Notes under the pieces: model-generated
The model's input: only the letters and a program-made list of their open reading frames with translations
What the model was told of the DNA's origin: nothing
Databases searched by the model: none
Translations under genes and position numbers: made by a program
Part shown: one piece after another, positions 48,560 through 57,467 of the stretch
Layout: every line of letters begins with the position of its first letter
How positions within the stretch are numbered: position 1 is the first letter of the stretch
NCBI RefSeq assembly: GCF_002009175.1
Contig: NZ_CP018047.1
Location: forward strand, 5,394,001-5,458,000
Length of the DNA stretch: 64,000 bases
DNA from: Streptomyces niveus
GTDB taxonomy: Bacteria > Actinomycetota > Actinomycetes > Streptomycetales > Streptomycetaceae
Direction of reading: 5' to 3'

Positions 48560-49627
48560 TCACCTCGGCAGCACGATCACACGCGCCGGCGGCTCGCGGT
48601 CGGCGGAGGTGAGCAGGGCCGTGCGGACCACCGTCGCCTGGAGTTCCGGTGAGTCCCGCAGTTTGCGGGGGGTCAGATGGACCACCGTGATGCCGAGGCG
48701 CTCCAGGTGTTCGCGCTTGCGGGCGCACTCGGACCAGACGGCGTCGTCCTGCGGGGTCCTGCCGTGGCGCGGTGCGCGGGTGTCCAGTTCCACCGCGACC
48801 GCGTGGTCGGGCCAGTAGGCGTCGAGGCCGCCGAGGTGCGGGCCGCCCGGCAGGCGCAGGTCGACGTTCCACACCGGCTCGGGGAGCCCGTACGTCCGCA
48901 CCATCTCGTAGAGCCGGCCCTCGGCGATGGCCCGTCCGGCGGCGAGCAGTGACTCCACCGCGTCCACGACGTGCGGCCGGGACAGCAGTCGGGCCTGGCT
49001 CAACTCCCGTACGACGGAGGCCGGTTCGCAGTGCCCGTGGCGCACGGCGTCGGTGAGTAGCCGGCGTACGTCCGCCGGGTCGGTGAGCGCGGCGACCGCG
49101 TCGGCCAGGGCGCGTGCCACGGGGGCCACCGGGAGACCGGTGACCTGCCGCGCGGCCGGCAGCGCGTGGGCGCGCACGATGCGGACACAGCCGGTGGAGC
49201 GCAGCCGGCGGGTGCGGGGGACCAGTACGTCGATGTGGTCCAGCGCGGTCAGCGCGGGGGCCGACGGGAGGCCGTGCAGGGTCAGGGCGGCGAGGCCCGT
49301 GATCATGGCGATGTCACCGGGCCCGCCGGCGCCGGGGCCGACGGGCTGGGCGGGGACGTCCTGGCGGCGGCCCGCGTACAGCAGGGCCCCGTGCAGGCGC
49401 TCCTCGCTGGTCGGCGGCCCCTGGTGAAGCAGGAAGACCCCCGGCAGCAACTGCTGCCAGGGGCCTCCGGGCGCGCACCGCGCGGTGGCGCGCGCCGCGC
49501 TGACACCGTGCTCGCGCAACTGCGCGGCGGACAGGACGCGTCGCTGCGCGCCGACGAGGTGGCTGAGCGGGCGGGGGGAGAGCGGGGAAGGGGTTTCGCC
49601 GCCGCAGGAGGTGGGGGAGTTGTTCAT
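48560..49627 (-). CDS. AbiEi-like winged-helix plus DUF559/Vsr-type nuclease-fold protein
   Basis: A 355-residue protein. The N-terminus (LSAAQLREHGVSAARATARC...WQQLLPGVFLL) resembles the winged helix of AbiEi-type antitoxins; the C-terminus (GLDAYWPDHAVAVELD...CARKREHLERLGITVVHLTPRKL) resembles DUF559/Vsr PD-(D/E)XK folds, with D and E-x-D in the expected strands. No partner toxin gene (AbiEii-like) is adjacent. Such solo proteins are common in actinobacteria and unstudied. Assignments are by pattern and moderate in certainty. Confidence 0.65.
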   Translation of the reverse strand: MNNSPTSCGGETPSPLSPRPLSHLVGAQRRVLSAAQLREHGVSAARATARCAPGGPWQQLLPGVFLLHQGPPTSEERLHGALLYAGRRQDVPAQPVGPGAGGPGDIAMITGLAALTLHGLPSAPALTALDHIDVLVPRTRRLRSTGCVRIVRAHALPAARQVTGLPVAPVARALADAVAALTDPADVRRLLTDAVRHGHCEPASVVRELSQARLLSRPHVVDAVESLLAAGRAIAEGRLYEMVRTYGLPEPVWNVDLRLPGGPHLGGLDAYWPDHAVAVELDTRAPRHGRTPQDDAVWSECARKREHLERLGITVVHLTPRKLRDSPELQATVVRTALLTSADREPPARVIVLPR

Positions 49628-49752
49628 GTCCGGGGCTTCCCCACGAACGGCCCGCCCGCTAACCGCTGTTACGAGCCCGTCGGCAAATCAGGACAAGCTC
49701 GTCCTAAAGTACGGACGTTCGATTGCCGATCAGGAGAGGCGCTTTCGGACAC

Positions 49753-49773
49753 GCCCCGCCGGTCCGGCGGGGC
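49753..49773 (-). terminator. Terminator of the second aminopeptidase gene
   Basis: Perfect eight-base stem GCCCCGCC / GGCGGGGC, loop GGTCC, 36 bases beyond the stop. Confidence 0.6.
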
Positions 49774-49808
49774 CGCCGCCCCGGCCCGGCCGTCCCTCCC
49801 TGCCGCGC

Positions 49809-52469
49809 TCAGTCCGACGTCACCGCCGCCGCCGTCGCGTCGCACGCCTGCGCCGCCAGCGCCCGCGTCAGATCGTCCCGTGCCTCAAGTACCAGACGGC
49901 GCAGGGCCGGTGGCGCGTCCGGATGCGCCGCGAGCCAGGCGTCCGTGTCGCGCACCGTCTCCTCCCGGTCCTGGAGGCTCGGATACAGCCCCTCCACCAG
50001 GTCCATGCCGATCTGGATCGAACGCTCGGCCCACACCCGTTCGATGACCTCGAAGTACTTCTCCGCGTACGGCGCGGTCAACTCCCGCTGCCCCGGCTGC
50101 GCGAAGCCCGTGATCGTCGCCTCCACCAGCGCGTTCGACAGGACGTCGGAGTCCACGACGTCCGCCCACGCGGTCGCCTTGACCTCCTCCGAGGGGCGCG
50201 AGGCCAGACACCGCACCTGATGGCGCTTGCCGGACGCCGTGTCGTCGCGGGCCAGCTCCGCCGCGATCACGGACTCGTCGGCCAGACCGTGCGCGGCCAG
50301 CGGACGCAGGAAGCTCCAGCGCAGCTCCTGGTCGACTTCGAGACCGTCGATCTTCGCCGTGTTCCCCAACAGGCTCCGCAGCAGCTGGAAATCGGCGTCC
50401 GAGGTGGCCGTCGACGCGAAGAACCGCGCCCAGGTCAGCTGGTGCTGGCTGCCCGGCCCGGCCAGCCGCAGCTCGCGCAGCGCGCCCTCCGCCAGCGCCC
50501 GCGCGCCCTCCTCGCGCCACTGCGGCGCCGCGTAGTGGATCAGCGCGCCCTGCGCCCAGGCGTGCAGCCTCTGGAGGACGCCGATGTCCGACTCGCGCCC
50601 GGCGAACCGCAGCACCAGCTGGATGAAGTCCCGTGCCGGCATCAGCCCGTCACGCGTGAGATTCCACAGCGCCGACCAGCACAGCGCCCGCGCCAGCGGG
50701 TCGGTGAGTTCGCCGAGGTGCTCGCGCAGCGTCTCCAGCGAGCCCTCGTCGAAGCGGATCTTGCAGTACGTGAGGTCGTCGTCGTTGACCAGGATCAGAT
50801 CGGGCCGCTCGGCTCCCGCCAGCTCCGTGACGACCGTGCGCGGACCGTCGACGTCGACCTCGGCGCGGGCGTATCTGACCAGCTCGGCGTCCACGCTCTC
50901 GCGCCGGTACAGGCCCACCGCCACCCGGTGCGGGCGCAGTTCGGGGTGCGACTCGGTGGCCTCCTGGAGCACGGCCAGCTCCGTCACACGGCCCGAGGAG
51001 TCGTAAGTGACCGCCGGGGTCAGCGAGTTGACGCCCGCCGTCTCCAGCCAGGAACGCGACCACGACACCATGTCGCGCCCCGACGTCTCCGCCAGGACGG
51101 AGAGCAGGTCACCGAGGCGGGTGTTCCCGTACGCGTGCCGCTTGAAGTAGCGCCGCGCGCCTTCCAGGAACGCCTCGCGCCCGGCGTACGCGACGAGTTG
51201 CTTGAGCACCGACGCGCCCTTGGCGTAGGTGATGCCGTCGAAGTTGAGCTTGGCGTCCTCCAGGTCACGGATGTCGGCCGTGACCGGATGCGTGGACGGC
51301 AACTGGTCGGCGCGGTACGCCCACGCCTTGCGGTTGTTGGCGAAGGTGACCCAGGCGTTGGTGAAGCGCGTCGCCTCCGCCAGCGCCAGCGTGCCCATGA
51401 AGTCGGCGAACGACTCCTTGAGCCACAGATCGTCCCACCAGCGCATCGTCACGAGGTCGCCGAACCACATGTGCGCCATCTCGTGCAGGATGACGTTCGC
51501 GCGGCGCTCGTAGGACGCCTGGGTGACCTTGCCCCGGAAGACGTAGTCCTCGCGGAAGGTCACACAGCCGGGGTTCTCCATCGCGCCGATGTTGTACTCG
51601 GGCACGAACGCCTGGTCGTACTTTCCGAAGGGGTACGGGTAGTCGAAGTTGTCGTGGAAGAAGTCCAGGCCCTGCTTGGTCACCAGGAAGATGTCGTCGG
51701 CGTCGAAGTGCCGGGCGAGGCCCTTGCGGCACAGCGCGCCGAGCGGGATCTCCAGCGTGGAGCCGTCGGGGAGCGCACGCCGGTACACGTCGGTGACGTG
51801 GTGGTAAGGCCCCGCCACGACGGCCGTGATGTACGTCGAGATCGACCTGGTCCCGGCGAAGGTCCACACACCGGTCTCGGCACCCGACCCGGTCGTCTCA
51901 CCGTTGCTCCACACCGTCCAGCCCGCCGGCGCGGTCACATGGAAGCTGAACGGCGCCTTCAGATCGGGCTGCTCGAAGTTGGCGAAGACGCGGCGCGCGT
52001 CGGCCGGCTCGTACTGCGTGTAGAGATAGACCTCGCCGTCCTCCGGGTCGACGAATCGGTGCATGCCCTCGCCCGTACGGCTGTAGGCGCACCGCGCGTC
52101 CACGACCAGCACGTTCTCCTCTGCCAGCCCGTACAGCGCGATGCGCGAGCCGTCGAACACGACGGACGGGTCCAGCGGGCGGCCGTTCAGGGTCAGCGAC
52201 GTGACGCTCGGCGCCACCAGATCGACGAAGGTCGCCACACCCGGCCGCGCCGACCGGAAGTGGATCGTCGTCACGGAGCGGAAGGTGCGGGGCGCGCCCG
52301 GCCCGTCCGCCGGGGCCCCGTCCGAGGTGTCGCCCGGCGCATCACCCGAGGCATCACCCGGCGCCTCGCCGACCGCCGAGCGCAGGTCGAGCGCGACCTC
52401 GTACCGGTCGACGGACAGCAGCTCGGCCCGCTCGCGGGCCTCGTCGCGGGACAGGTTCTCACCGGGCAC
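49809..52469 (-). CDS. pepN: Aminopeptidase N, M1 family (second copy)
   Basis: An 886-residue paralogue of the enzyme at 40.5 kb: GAMEN 295-299, HEMAH 329-333 and the ERAP1-like C-terminal domain. It differs by a low-complexity insert at about residues 34-60 made of GDxSGDAPGD-type repeats, placed between the first two beta strands. GTG start at 52469 with AGGAG five bases upstream; the frame continues further upstream, antisense to the reductase gene, but that part is not coding. Divergent from the reductase gene. Confidence 0.94.
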   Translation of the reverse strand: MPGENLSRDEARERAELLSVDRYEVALDLRSAVGEAPGDASGDAPGDTSDGAPADGPGAPRTFRSVTTIHFRSARPGVATFVDLVAPSVTSLTLNGRPLDPSVVFDGSRIALYGLAEENVLVVDARCAYSRTGEGMHRFVDPEDGEVYLYTQYEPADARRVFANFEQPDLKAPFSFHVTAPAGWTVWSNGETTGSGAETGVWTFAGTRSISTYITAVVAGPYHHVTDVYRRALPDGSTLEIPLGALCRKGLARHFDADDIFLVTKQGLDFFHDNFDYPYPFGKYDQAFVPEYNIGAMENPGCVTFREDYVFRGKVTQASYERRANVILHEMAHMWFGDLVTMRWWDDLWLKESFADFMGTLALAEATRFTNAWVTFANNRKAWAYRADQLPSTHPVTADIRDLEDAKLNFDGITYAKGASVLKQLVAYAGREAFLEGARRYFKRHAYGNTRLGDLLSVLAETSGRDMVSWSRSWLETAGVNSLTPAVTYDSSGRVTELAVLQEATESHPELRPHRVAVGLYRRESVDAELVRYARAEVDVDGPRTVVTELAGAERPDLILVNDDDLTYCKIRFDEGSLETLREHLGELTDPLARALCWSALWNLTRDGLMPARDFIQLVLRFAGRESDIGVLQRLHAWAQGALIHYAAPQWREEGARALAEGALRELRLAGPGSQHQLTWARFFASTATSDADFQLLRSLLGNTAKIDGLEVDQELRWSFLRPLAAHGLADESVIAAELARDDTASGKRHQVRCLASRPSEEVKATAWADVVDSDVLSNALVEATITGFAQPGQRELTAPYAEKYFEVIERVWAERSIQIGMDLVEGLYPSLQDREETVRDTDAWLAAHPDAPPALRRLVLEARDDLTRALAAQACDATAAAVTSD

Positions 52470-52631
52470 GGACACTCCTAGGTGCGTGTTTTTACCTACA
52501 ACGGTTCGAATTCTCCCACGGGGCATCGTGTCCGACGGCTGCCGGGAATGACTCCGGCGACCGGCGGCGTTGCTCCGTACGGTGCCCATAGTTGGTCCGC
52601 AGCCCTTTCTTTTTCTAGGAGAGACACGCCC

Positions 52632-53270
52632 ATGAGTGAAACGAGTGCCAGGACGCCCGTCGACTTCTGGTTCGACCCGATCTGTCCATGGGCCTGGATG
52701 ACGTCCCGCTGGATGCTGGAGGTCGAGAAGGTCAGGAACGTCGAGGTCAACTGGCACGTCATGAGCCTGGCCGTGCTGAACGAGGACAAGCTCGACGAGC
52801 TTCCCGAGCGGTACCGGGAGGGTATGAAGGCCGCCTGGGCCCCGGTCCGCGTCGTGATCGCAGCCCAGCAGCTGCACGGCGACGAGGTCGTCGGCAAGCT
52901 CTACACCGCGCTCGGTACCCGTATCCACAACGGCGGGGAGGGCAACGAGCGCGGCACCATCGTCGCGGCGCTGGCCGATGTCGGCCTGCCTGCGGACCTC
53001 ATCGACTACGCGGACAAGGACACGTACGACTCCGAGCTGCGCGCCTCCCACAAGGAGGGCATCGACAAGGTCGGCCAGGAGGTCGGCACCCCGGTGATCG
53101 CGGTCCCCGGCTCCGACGGCGAGCAGATCGCCTTCTTCGGCCCGGTCGTGACCCCCGCCCCCAAGGGGGAGGAGGCCGCCCAGCTGTGGGACGGCACGCT
53201 GATGGTCGCCTCGATCCCCGGTTTCTACGAGATCAAGCGCACCCGTACGCAGGGCCCGATCTTCGACTGA
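52632..53270 (+). CDS. Rv2466c-type (mycothiol-dependent) DsbA-fold reductase, monothiol
   Basis: A 212-residue cytosolic DsbA-fold protein closely resembling mycobacterial Rv2466c throughout (FWFDP.CPW, VMSLAVLNE, YREGM, GTRIHN, ELR.SH, FFGPV, KRTRT). Rv2466c has CPWC; here the site is C18-P-W-A21 and no other Cys occurs in the protein. A single thiol implies exchange with mycothiol rather than an internal disulfide. Likely reduces mixed disulfides or nitro/quinone compounds under oxidative stress; the SOD gene lies next but on the other strand. Ribosome site GGAGAG. Confidence 0.93.
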   Translation: MSETSARTPVDFWFDPICPWAWMTSRWMLEVEKVRNVEVNWHVMSLAVLNEDKLDELPERYREGMKAAWAPVRVVIAAQQLHGDEVVGKLYTALGTRIHNGGEGNERGTIVAALADVGLPADLIDYADKDTYDSELRASHKEGIDKVGQEVGTPVIAVPGSDGEQIAFFGPVVTPAPKGEEAAQLWDGTLMVASIPGFYEIKRTRTQGPIFD

Positions 53271-53347
53271 CCGGCGGCCCGAGCGGTCGGATTCCCCGCC
53301 GAGCCCACGAGCCCGTCGCGGCGCCGGCCGGTGACTTAGGGCACATG

Positions 53348-53386
53348 GAAGGACCCTCGCGAGTCATGTCCTCGCGAGGGTCCTTC
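53348..53386. terminator. Bidirectional terminator, perfect 16-base stem
   Basis: GAAGGACCCTCGCGAG (53348-53363), loop TCATGTC, exact complement (53371-53386), between the convergent reductase and SOD genes. Confidence 0.9.
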
Positions 53387-53457
53387 GTCATTCCGTCCGC
53401 AGGTGAAGGCTGAGAAGACGATCACGAGCAGGACGCCTGTGGGGGTGGCGGCGCAGG

Positions 53458-54102
53458 TCAGGGCGCCAGGAGCAGGACGTCGTCCCGCTCCTTCGCCGCC
53501 GCGTAACGCCTGGCCACGTCCTGCCAGTTCACGACGCGCCACATCGCCTCGATGAAGTCCACCTTCTGGTTCTTGTACTGGAGGTAGAAGGCGTGCTCCC
53601 AGGCGTCGAAGACCAGGACCGGCACGGATCCCTGCCCCACGTTGCCCTGGTGGTCGTAGACCTGCTCCACGATCAGCCTGCCGCTGACCGGCTCGTACGC
53701 CAGGACGCCCCAGCCGGAGCCCTGCGTCGTCGCCGCGGCCTTCGTGAGCTGGGCCTTGAATCCGGCGAACGAGCCGAACGACGCGGTGATCGCGTCGGCG
53801 AGATCGCCCACACCGTCGGCCGCCAGCGGCTCGCCGCCGCCGTTGTCGCCCGTCATGTTGTGCCAGTAGATCGAATGGAGGATGTGGCCGGAGAGATGGA
53901 ACGCGAGGCTCTTCTGGAGGCCGTTGATCGCGCCCCAGGATTCCTTGTCGCGTGCCTCGTCCAACTGCTCCAGGGTGTCGTTCGCGCCCTTCACGTACGC
54001 GGCGTGGTGCTTGTCGTGGTGCAGCTCGATGATCTGCGGGTTGATGACCGGTTCGAGCGCCGCGTAGTCGTAGGGGAGTTCGGGGAGTGTGTAGATGGCC
54101 AT
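53458..54102 (-). CDS. sodF: Iron (Fe/Zn-type) superoxide dismutase
   Basis: A 214-residue Fe/Mn-SOD family enzyme. Metal ligands: His27 (HHDKHH region), a His in [11 protein letters not shown], and Asp/His of [13 protein letters not shown]. It converts superoxide to peroxide and oxygen in the cytosol. Start ATG 54102 ([13 protein letters not shown]) with GGAGG eight bases upstream; an ATG 15 codons earlier lies inside the promoter. The promoter carries a Nur-type box, so the gene should be on when nickel is scarce and off when NiSOD can be used. Confidence 0.95.
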   Translation of the reverse strand: MAIYTLPELPYDYAALEPVINPQIIELHHDKHHAAYVKGANDTLEQLDEARDKESWGAINGLQKSLAFHLSGHILHSIYWHNMTGDNGGGEPLAADGVGDLADAITASFGSFAGFKAQLTKAAATTQGSGWGVLAYEPVSGRLIVEQVYDHQGNVGQGSVPVLVFDAWEHAFYLQYKNQKVDFIEAMWRVVNWQDVARRYAAAKERDDVLLLAP

Positions 54103-54124
54103 GGGCGAGCCCTCCTGCTGCTTA

Positions 54125-54141
54125 TTGCACATCCTATGCAA
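54125..54141 (-). promoter_or_regulatory. Nur box over the sodF -10 element
   Basis: TTGCAT-AGGAT-GTGCAA on the minus strand matches the nickel regulator Nur consensus tTGCaa-N5-ttGCAA at ten of 12 arm positions. It covers the probable -10. Confidence 0.8.
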
Positions 54142-54158
54142 CTGCACGCTAACAGCAA
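54131..54158 (-). promoter_or_regulatory. sodF promoter
   Basis: Minus-strand TTGCTG (54153-54158) and TAGGAT (54131-54136) with a 16-base spacer, a good housekeeping-type pair; the -10 is inside the Nur box. Confidence 0.7.
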
Positions 54159-54206
54159 GAGGGCTCGGTGTTGATCAGCCGTTGGTCCTAGGGCCGGCGC
54201 GCCGGC

Positions 54207-55301
54207 TCAGGCCTCCGCCCCGTCCCGCGCCATCGCCGCGATGTCCGGGTAGTCCGTCACCACGGCGTCCACGCCGCGGCCGAAGTGCAGCGCGTACTCG
54301 GCGAAGGCGTCACCGAACGCGTTCGGGTCGGTCCCGCGACGGAACGCCGCCGGCAGGTACTGGTTCTCCGCGCGGAAGGTGTACGCGCCGACCTTCAGGC
54401 CCGCCCGGTGCGCATCGGCCAGCAGGGTGAACGGCTCCACGACGGACGACTTGTCGGGCCCGATCCAGTCCGCGTACCGCGCGATCCTCCGCAGCCCCTC
54501 CGGCGTCATCATGTCCTTGTACGTCGTGGGGTCGCCCGCCGCGACGTGGTCGTACGGCGCGCCCGTCGTGCCCAGCGCCTGCCAGAGCGGCAGCCGCAGC
54601 CGCTCCTCGGCGAACGCCGCGAGACTGCTGGGCTCGAACGACTGGACCACGCATTCGTCGGCGTCCAGCCGGTAGCGCCGCACGATCCGCGCGAGCGCGG
54701 GCTCCAGGGGCAGGCCGATGGAGCGGAAGTACGTGGGGTGCTTGGTCTCCGGGAAGACGGCGATCCGGCGGCGGTGACGCCGGGACAGCTCGCGGGCCAG
54801 CTTCACGACCTCCTCGAAGGTCATCACCGGCTCACGGCCGTCGAAGACGGTGTTGCGGTTACGGATCAGCGGCAGCCGCTCGACCGCCCGCAGGGTCTTC
54901 AGCTCGGCCAGCGTGAAGTCCTCGGTGAACCAGCCCGTCACGGGCCGCCCGTCGACGGTTTTAGTCGTACGCCGGTCGGCGAACTCCGGGTGCTTGGCGA
55001 CGTCCGTCGTCCCCGAGATCTCGTTCTCGTGCCGCACGACCAGGACATGGTCCTTGGTGGGCACCAGATCGGGCTCGATCCAGTCGGCGCCGGTCTGCAC
55101 GGCGTAGGTGTAGGCCGCCGCCGTGTGCTCGGGCCGCCAGCCGGCGGCGCCCCGGTGACCGATGACCACGGGCCGGCCGGTGCCCGCCGGTCGCGCCGGG
55201 GCGGCGGCGGCCGTGGCCGTTGCCGTGACGGGCAGCGCGGTCGCCGCGGTGGCGGCGCCGGCCGCGAGCAGTATCGAACGGCGTCTGGGCTGTGTGGACA
55301 T
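54207..55301 (-). CDS. Tat-exported glycerophosphodiester phosphodiesterase
   Basis: A 364-residue GDPD. Twin-arginine signal (PRRRSILLAAGAA), then GHRGAAGWRPEHT with catalytic His/Arg, WIEPDLVPTKDHVLVVRHE with metal Glu/Asp, ETKHP, QSFEPSSL, and VDAVVTDYPD at the end. It hydrolyses glycerophosphodiesters outside the membrane, giving glycerol-3-phosphate and alcohol, a phosphate-scavenging step. ATG 55301 with GAGGGAG upstream; the open frame before it is non-coding. A GTTCACC heptamer, the PHO-box core, sits about 24 bases upstream but without a clear second unit. Confidence 0.93.
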   Translation of the reverse strand: MSTQPRRRSILLAAGAATAATALPVTATATAAAAPARPAGTGRPVVIGHRGAAGWRPEHTAAAYTYAVQTGADWIEPDLVPTKDHVLVVRHENEISGTTDVAKHPEFADRRTTKTVDGRPVTGWFTEDFTLAELKTLRAVERLPLIRNRNTVFDGREPVMTFEEVVKLARELSRRHRRRIAVFPETKHPTYFRSIGLPLEPALARIVRRYRLDADECVVQSFEPSSLAAFAEERLRLPLWQALGTTGAPYDHVAAGDPTTYKDMMTPEGLRRIARYADWIGPDKSSVVEPFTLLADAHRAGLKVGAYTFRAENQYLPAAFRRGTDPNAFGDAFAEYALHFGRGVDAVVTDYPDIAAMARDGAEA

Positions 55302-56016
55302 ACGGGTCTCCCTCGTAAGGCTCGGTGAACGGCGGTCAGTTGACGTGATCCAGGGTTCGGCGGCAGCACGATAGGCAGGCGACCGCCCCGAGTTGACGCG
55401 ATGCACCCCGGATTCACCGCCTGTGCGGCGACTGTCCACCACCGATTCACCCCGACTGCCGCCGACCCGGGAGGCCGGGAGCAGGGGCCGCCCCCGGCGT
55501 CCCAGACCGGCGTGCGGCCCGGGGCCGCGCCCCTGGGCGCGTTCCGCTCCGCCGGGCGCCCGCGTTCGGTGTTCGATCCGGTGGCCGCGCCTGGACGCGT
55601 CCTCTGCGTGAGCGGATCGCCGCGTACGACCGAAGGCCCGACCGTCCTGCGGCGGGCGCGGCCCGCTCCCGATCGCCGTGTACGACCCGAGGCTCCCCGT
55701 CGTACGCGGAGCGCCGCGCCCGGTCGGTGGTGCGGTGCCGCACGAAGCGTTCCCGGTCCCGGGTCGCCGTCGGCGAGGGGCCGCGTACGGTGCCGTCGCC
55801 TGCCCGGTGCGGCCCCGGGCGCGTTCCGCGCGCACGAGTCGCGGCTCGCCCGGTGTACGGCGTGGGCCGCCCCCGGCGTCCGGCGCCGGCGTGCGGCCCC
55901 GGGCCGCGCCCCCGGACGCGTCCCCCGCATGAGCCACGGCCTCCCGTCGTACGGCGTGCGCCGTGCCCGAGCCGGTCCCGGTGCCGGACACGCCGCCGCC
56001 CACCCCACCCCGCCCC
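55302..56016. other. 715-base gene-poor repetitive region
   Basis: No credible gene; open frames exist on both strands but are compositional Arg/Pro/Ala strings. Two 57-base blocks, 55485-55541 and 55864-55920, share GGGCCGCCCCCGGCGTCC and a following GGCGTGCGGCCC stretch with few differences, and fragments such as CGTCGTACGC(G/G)GCG recur between them. It looks like decayed duplicated DNA. The first 80 bases carry the glycerophosphodiesterase promoter region. Confidence 0.6.
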
Positions 56017-57423
56017 CTACGACCCGTGCCGCGCCCGGGCCGATGACAGGCGGGTGAGGTGGGTCTCGTAGCCCTTCGTGTAGTAGGCCGCGCGGGCCGG
56101 GTCCGGGGTCAGCACCGTCGTGGGGGACGTCCACGCCGCGACGTCCAGCGGCACCCCGTGGCGTGCCGCCGACGCGAGGACCGCGCCCCGTGCGCCCACC
56201 TCGCCCTCCACGATCCGCAGCGGCCTGCCGAGCACGTCCGCGAACAGGCGCATCCAGGCGGGGCTCCGGGTGCCGCCGCCGCAGACCGCGAGGGTTCCCG
56301 TCAGGCCCGCCGCCTCCAGGCAGTGCCGGGCCGCGTAGGCGATGCCCTCGCAGGTGGCCCTGATCAGATCGGCCGCCGTCGACTCCAGTGAGACACCCGT
56401 CAGTTCGGCCCGCAGCGCCGGGTCGACGAACGGCGCGCGCTCACCGGACGGCGCGAAGTAGGGGAGCACCCCGACCCCGCCCGCGCCCGGCTCCACCGCG
56501 TCGAGCAGCGAGTCCACCTCCGCGAGGTCCGTGCCGGTCAGGGTCAGCACCCAGTCGAGCGCGGCCGTCCCCACCATCGCGGGCATGGCGCGCAGCCAGT
56601 GCCCCGGCCGGTCCGTCGAGATGTGCAGCCCGCCCGGCTCACCGTCCAGGTCGAGCGTGTCCGTCGCGACGAGCGAGGCCAGGCAGGTGCCGATGATCAG
56701 CAGCCCGTCACCTGGCTCCGTGACCCCCGCGCCCAGCGCGCAGGCCGGCAGGTCGTACGGCCCGTTGGCGATCCGTACCCCCGAGGGCAGCTCGCCGGTC
56801 GCGACCGGATCGCTGACCGGGGCCAGCAGCCGCTCCCGGTGCGCGAGGCCCAACTCCGCGAGCACGTCGGACGAATACGCCCGTGTCCTCGGGTCCAGGA
56901 ACGGCATCGACGCGTCCGAGACATCCGTCGCCCGCACCCCGGTCAGCCGCTGGAAGACCATGTCCTTGCAGTACAGCGCCGTCGTCGCGGCGTCCAGCGC
57001 CGCCGGCTCGTGGCGGTCGAGCCAGGCCAGCACGGGCCCCGGGCAGCCCGGGAACATCGCGCTGCCGCTGCGCCGGAACACCGACTCGAAGACGCCGGAC
57101 GCCAGCCACGCGTCCACGAACTCGTGCGCCCTGCCGTCCATCCAGGAGATCGCGGGCCGCACGGGGCGCCCTTCGGCGTCGACCAGCCAGACCCCGTCGC
57201 CCTGGCCCGTGAGCCCCGCCAGCTCCACCGGCTCCGGCAGCGCGGCGGTGAGCGTGCCCAGCGCGTCGACGACCGCGCCGTACAGCTCCTCCATGTCCTG
57301 CTCGACATGTCCGCCGTGGATGTCGAGGCGCACCGGGCGGGACTCGACGGCCAGCGCCCGGCCTCCCGCGTCGAAGGCCGCGGCCTTCACCATCGACGTG
57401 CCGACATCGATACCGACGTACAT
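56017..57423 (-). CDS. FGGY-family carbohydrate or polyol kinase
   Basis: A 468-residue kinase: GIDVGTSMVKAAAFD at 4-18, GLTGQGDGVWLVD near 90, SWMDGRA, and FGGY C-terminal CGGGTRSPAWMRLFADVLGRPL. The TGQGDGxWLxD form is typical of erythritol kinase and L-xylulokinase-like members rather than D-xylulokinase, so a four- or five-carbon polyol or ketose is the best guess. GAGGAG before ATG. Last gene of the operon, 44 bases after the dehydrogenase. Confidence 0.9.
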   Translation of the reverse strand: MYVGIDVGTSMVKAAAFDAGGRALAVESRPVRLDIHGGHVEQDMEELYGAVVDALGTLTAALPEPVELAGLTGQGDGVWLVDAEGRPVRPAISWMDGRAHEFVDAWLASGVFESVFRRSGSAMFPGCPGPVLAWLDRHEPAALDAATTALYCKDMVFQRLTGVRATDVSDASMPFLDPRTRAYSSDVLAELGLAHRERLLAPVSDPVATGELPSGVRIANGPYDLPACALGAGVTEPGDGLLIIGTCLASLVATDTLDLDGEPGGLHISTDRPGHWLRAMPAMVGTAALDWVLTLTGTDLAEVDSLLDAVEPGAGGVGVLPYFAPSGERAPFVDPALRAELTGVSLESTAADLIRATCEGIAYAARHCLEAAGLTGTLAVCGGGTRSPAWMRLFADVLGRPLRIVEGEVGARGAVLASAARHGVPLDVAAWTSPTTVLTPDPARAAYYTKGYETHLTRLSSARARHGS

Positions 57424-57467
57424 CGCGCTCTCCTCAGCTTCCGGGGGTCCTCAAGCGGCGCGCGGCC

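Noticed and set aside
52470..53051. N-terminal extension of the second aminopeptidase
   Set aside because: Lies antisense to the reductase gene; family N-terminus and ribosome site support GTG 52469.
55325..55345. PHO box upstream of the glycerophosphodiesterase
   Set aside because: Only one clear GTTCACC heptamer; a PHO box needs at least two 11-base direct repeats.
55401..56057. Possible 218-residue gene in the gap after the glycerophosphodiesterase
   Set aside because: Pro/Arg/Ala strings built from the local repeats, no ribosome site, no recognisable domain.
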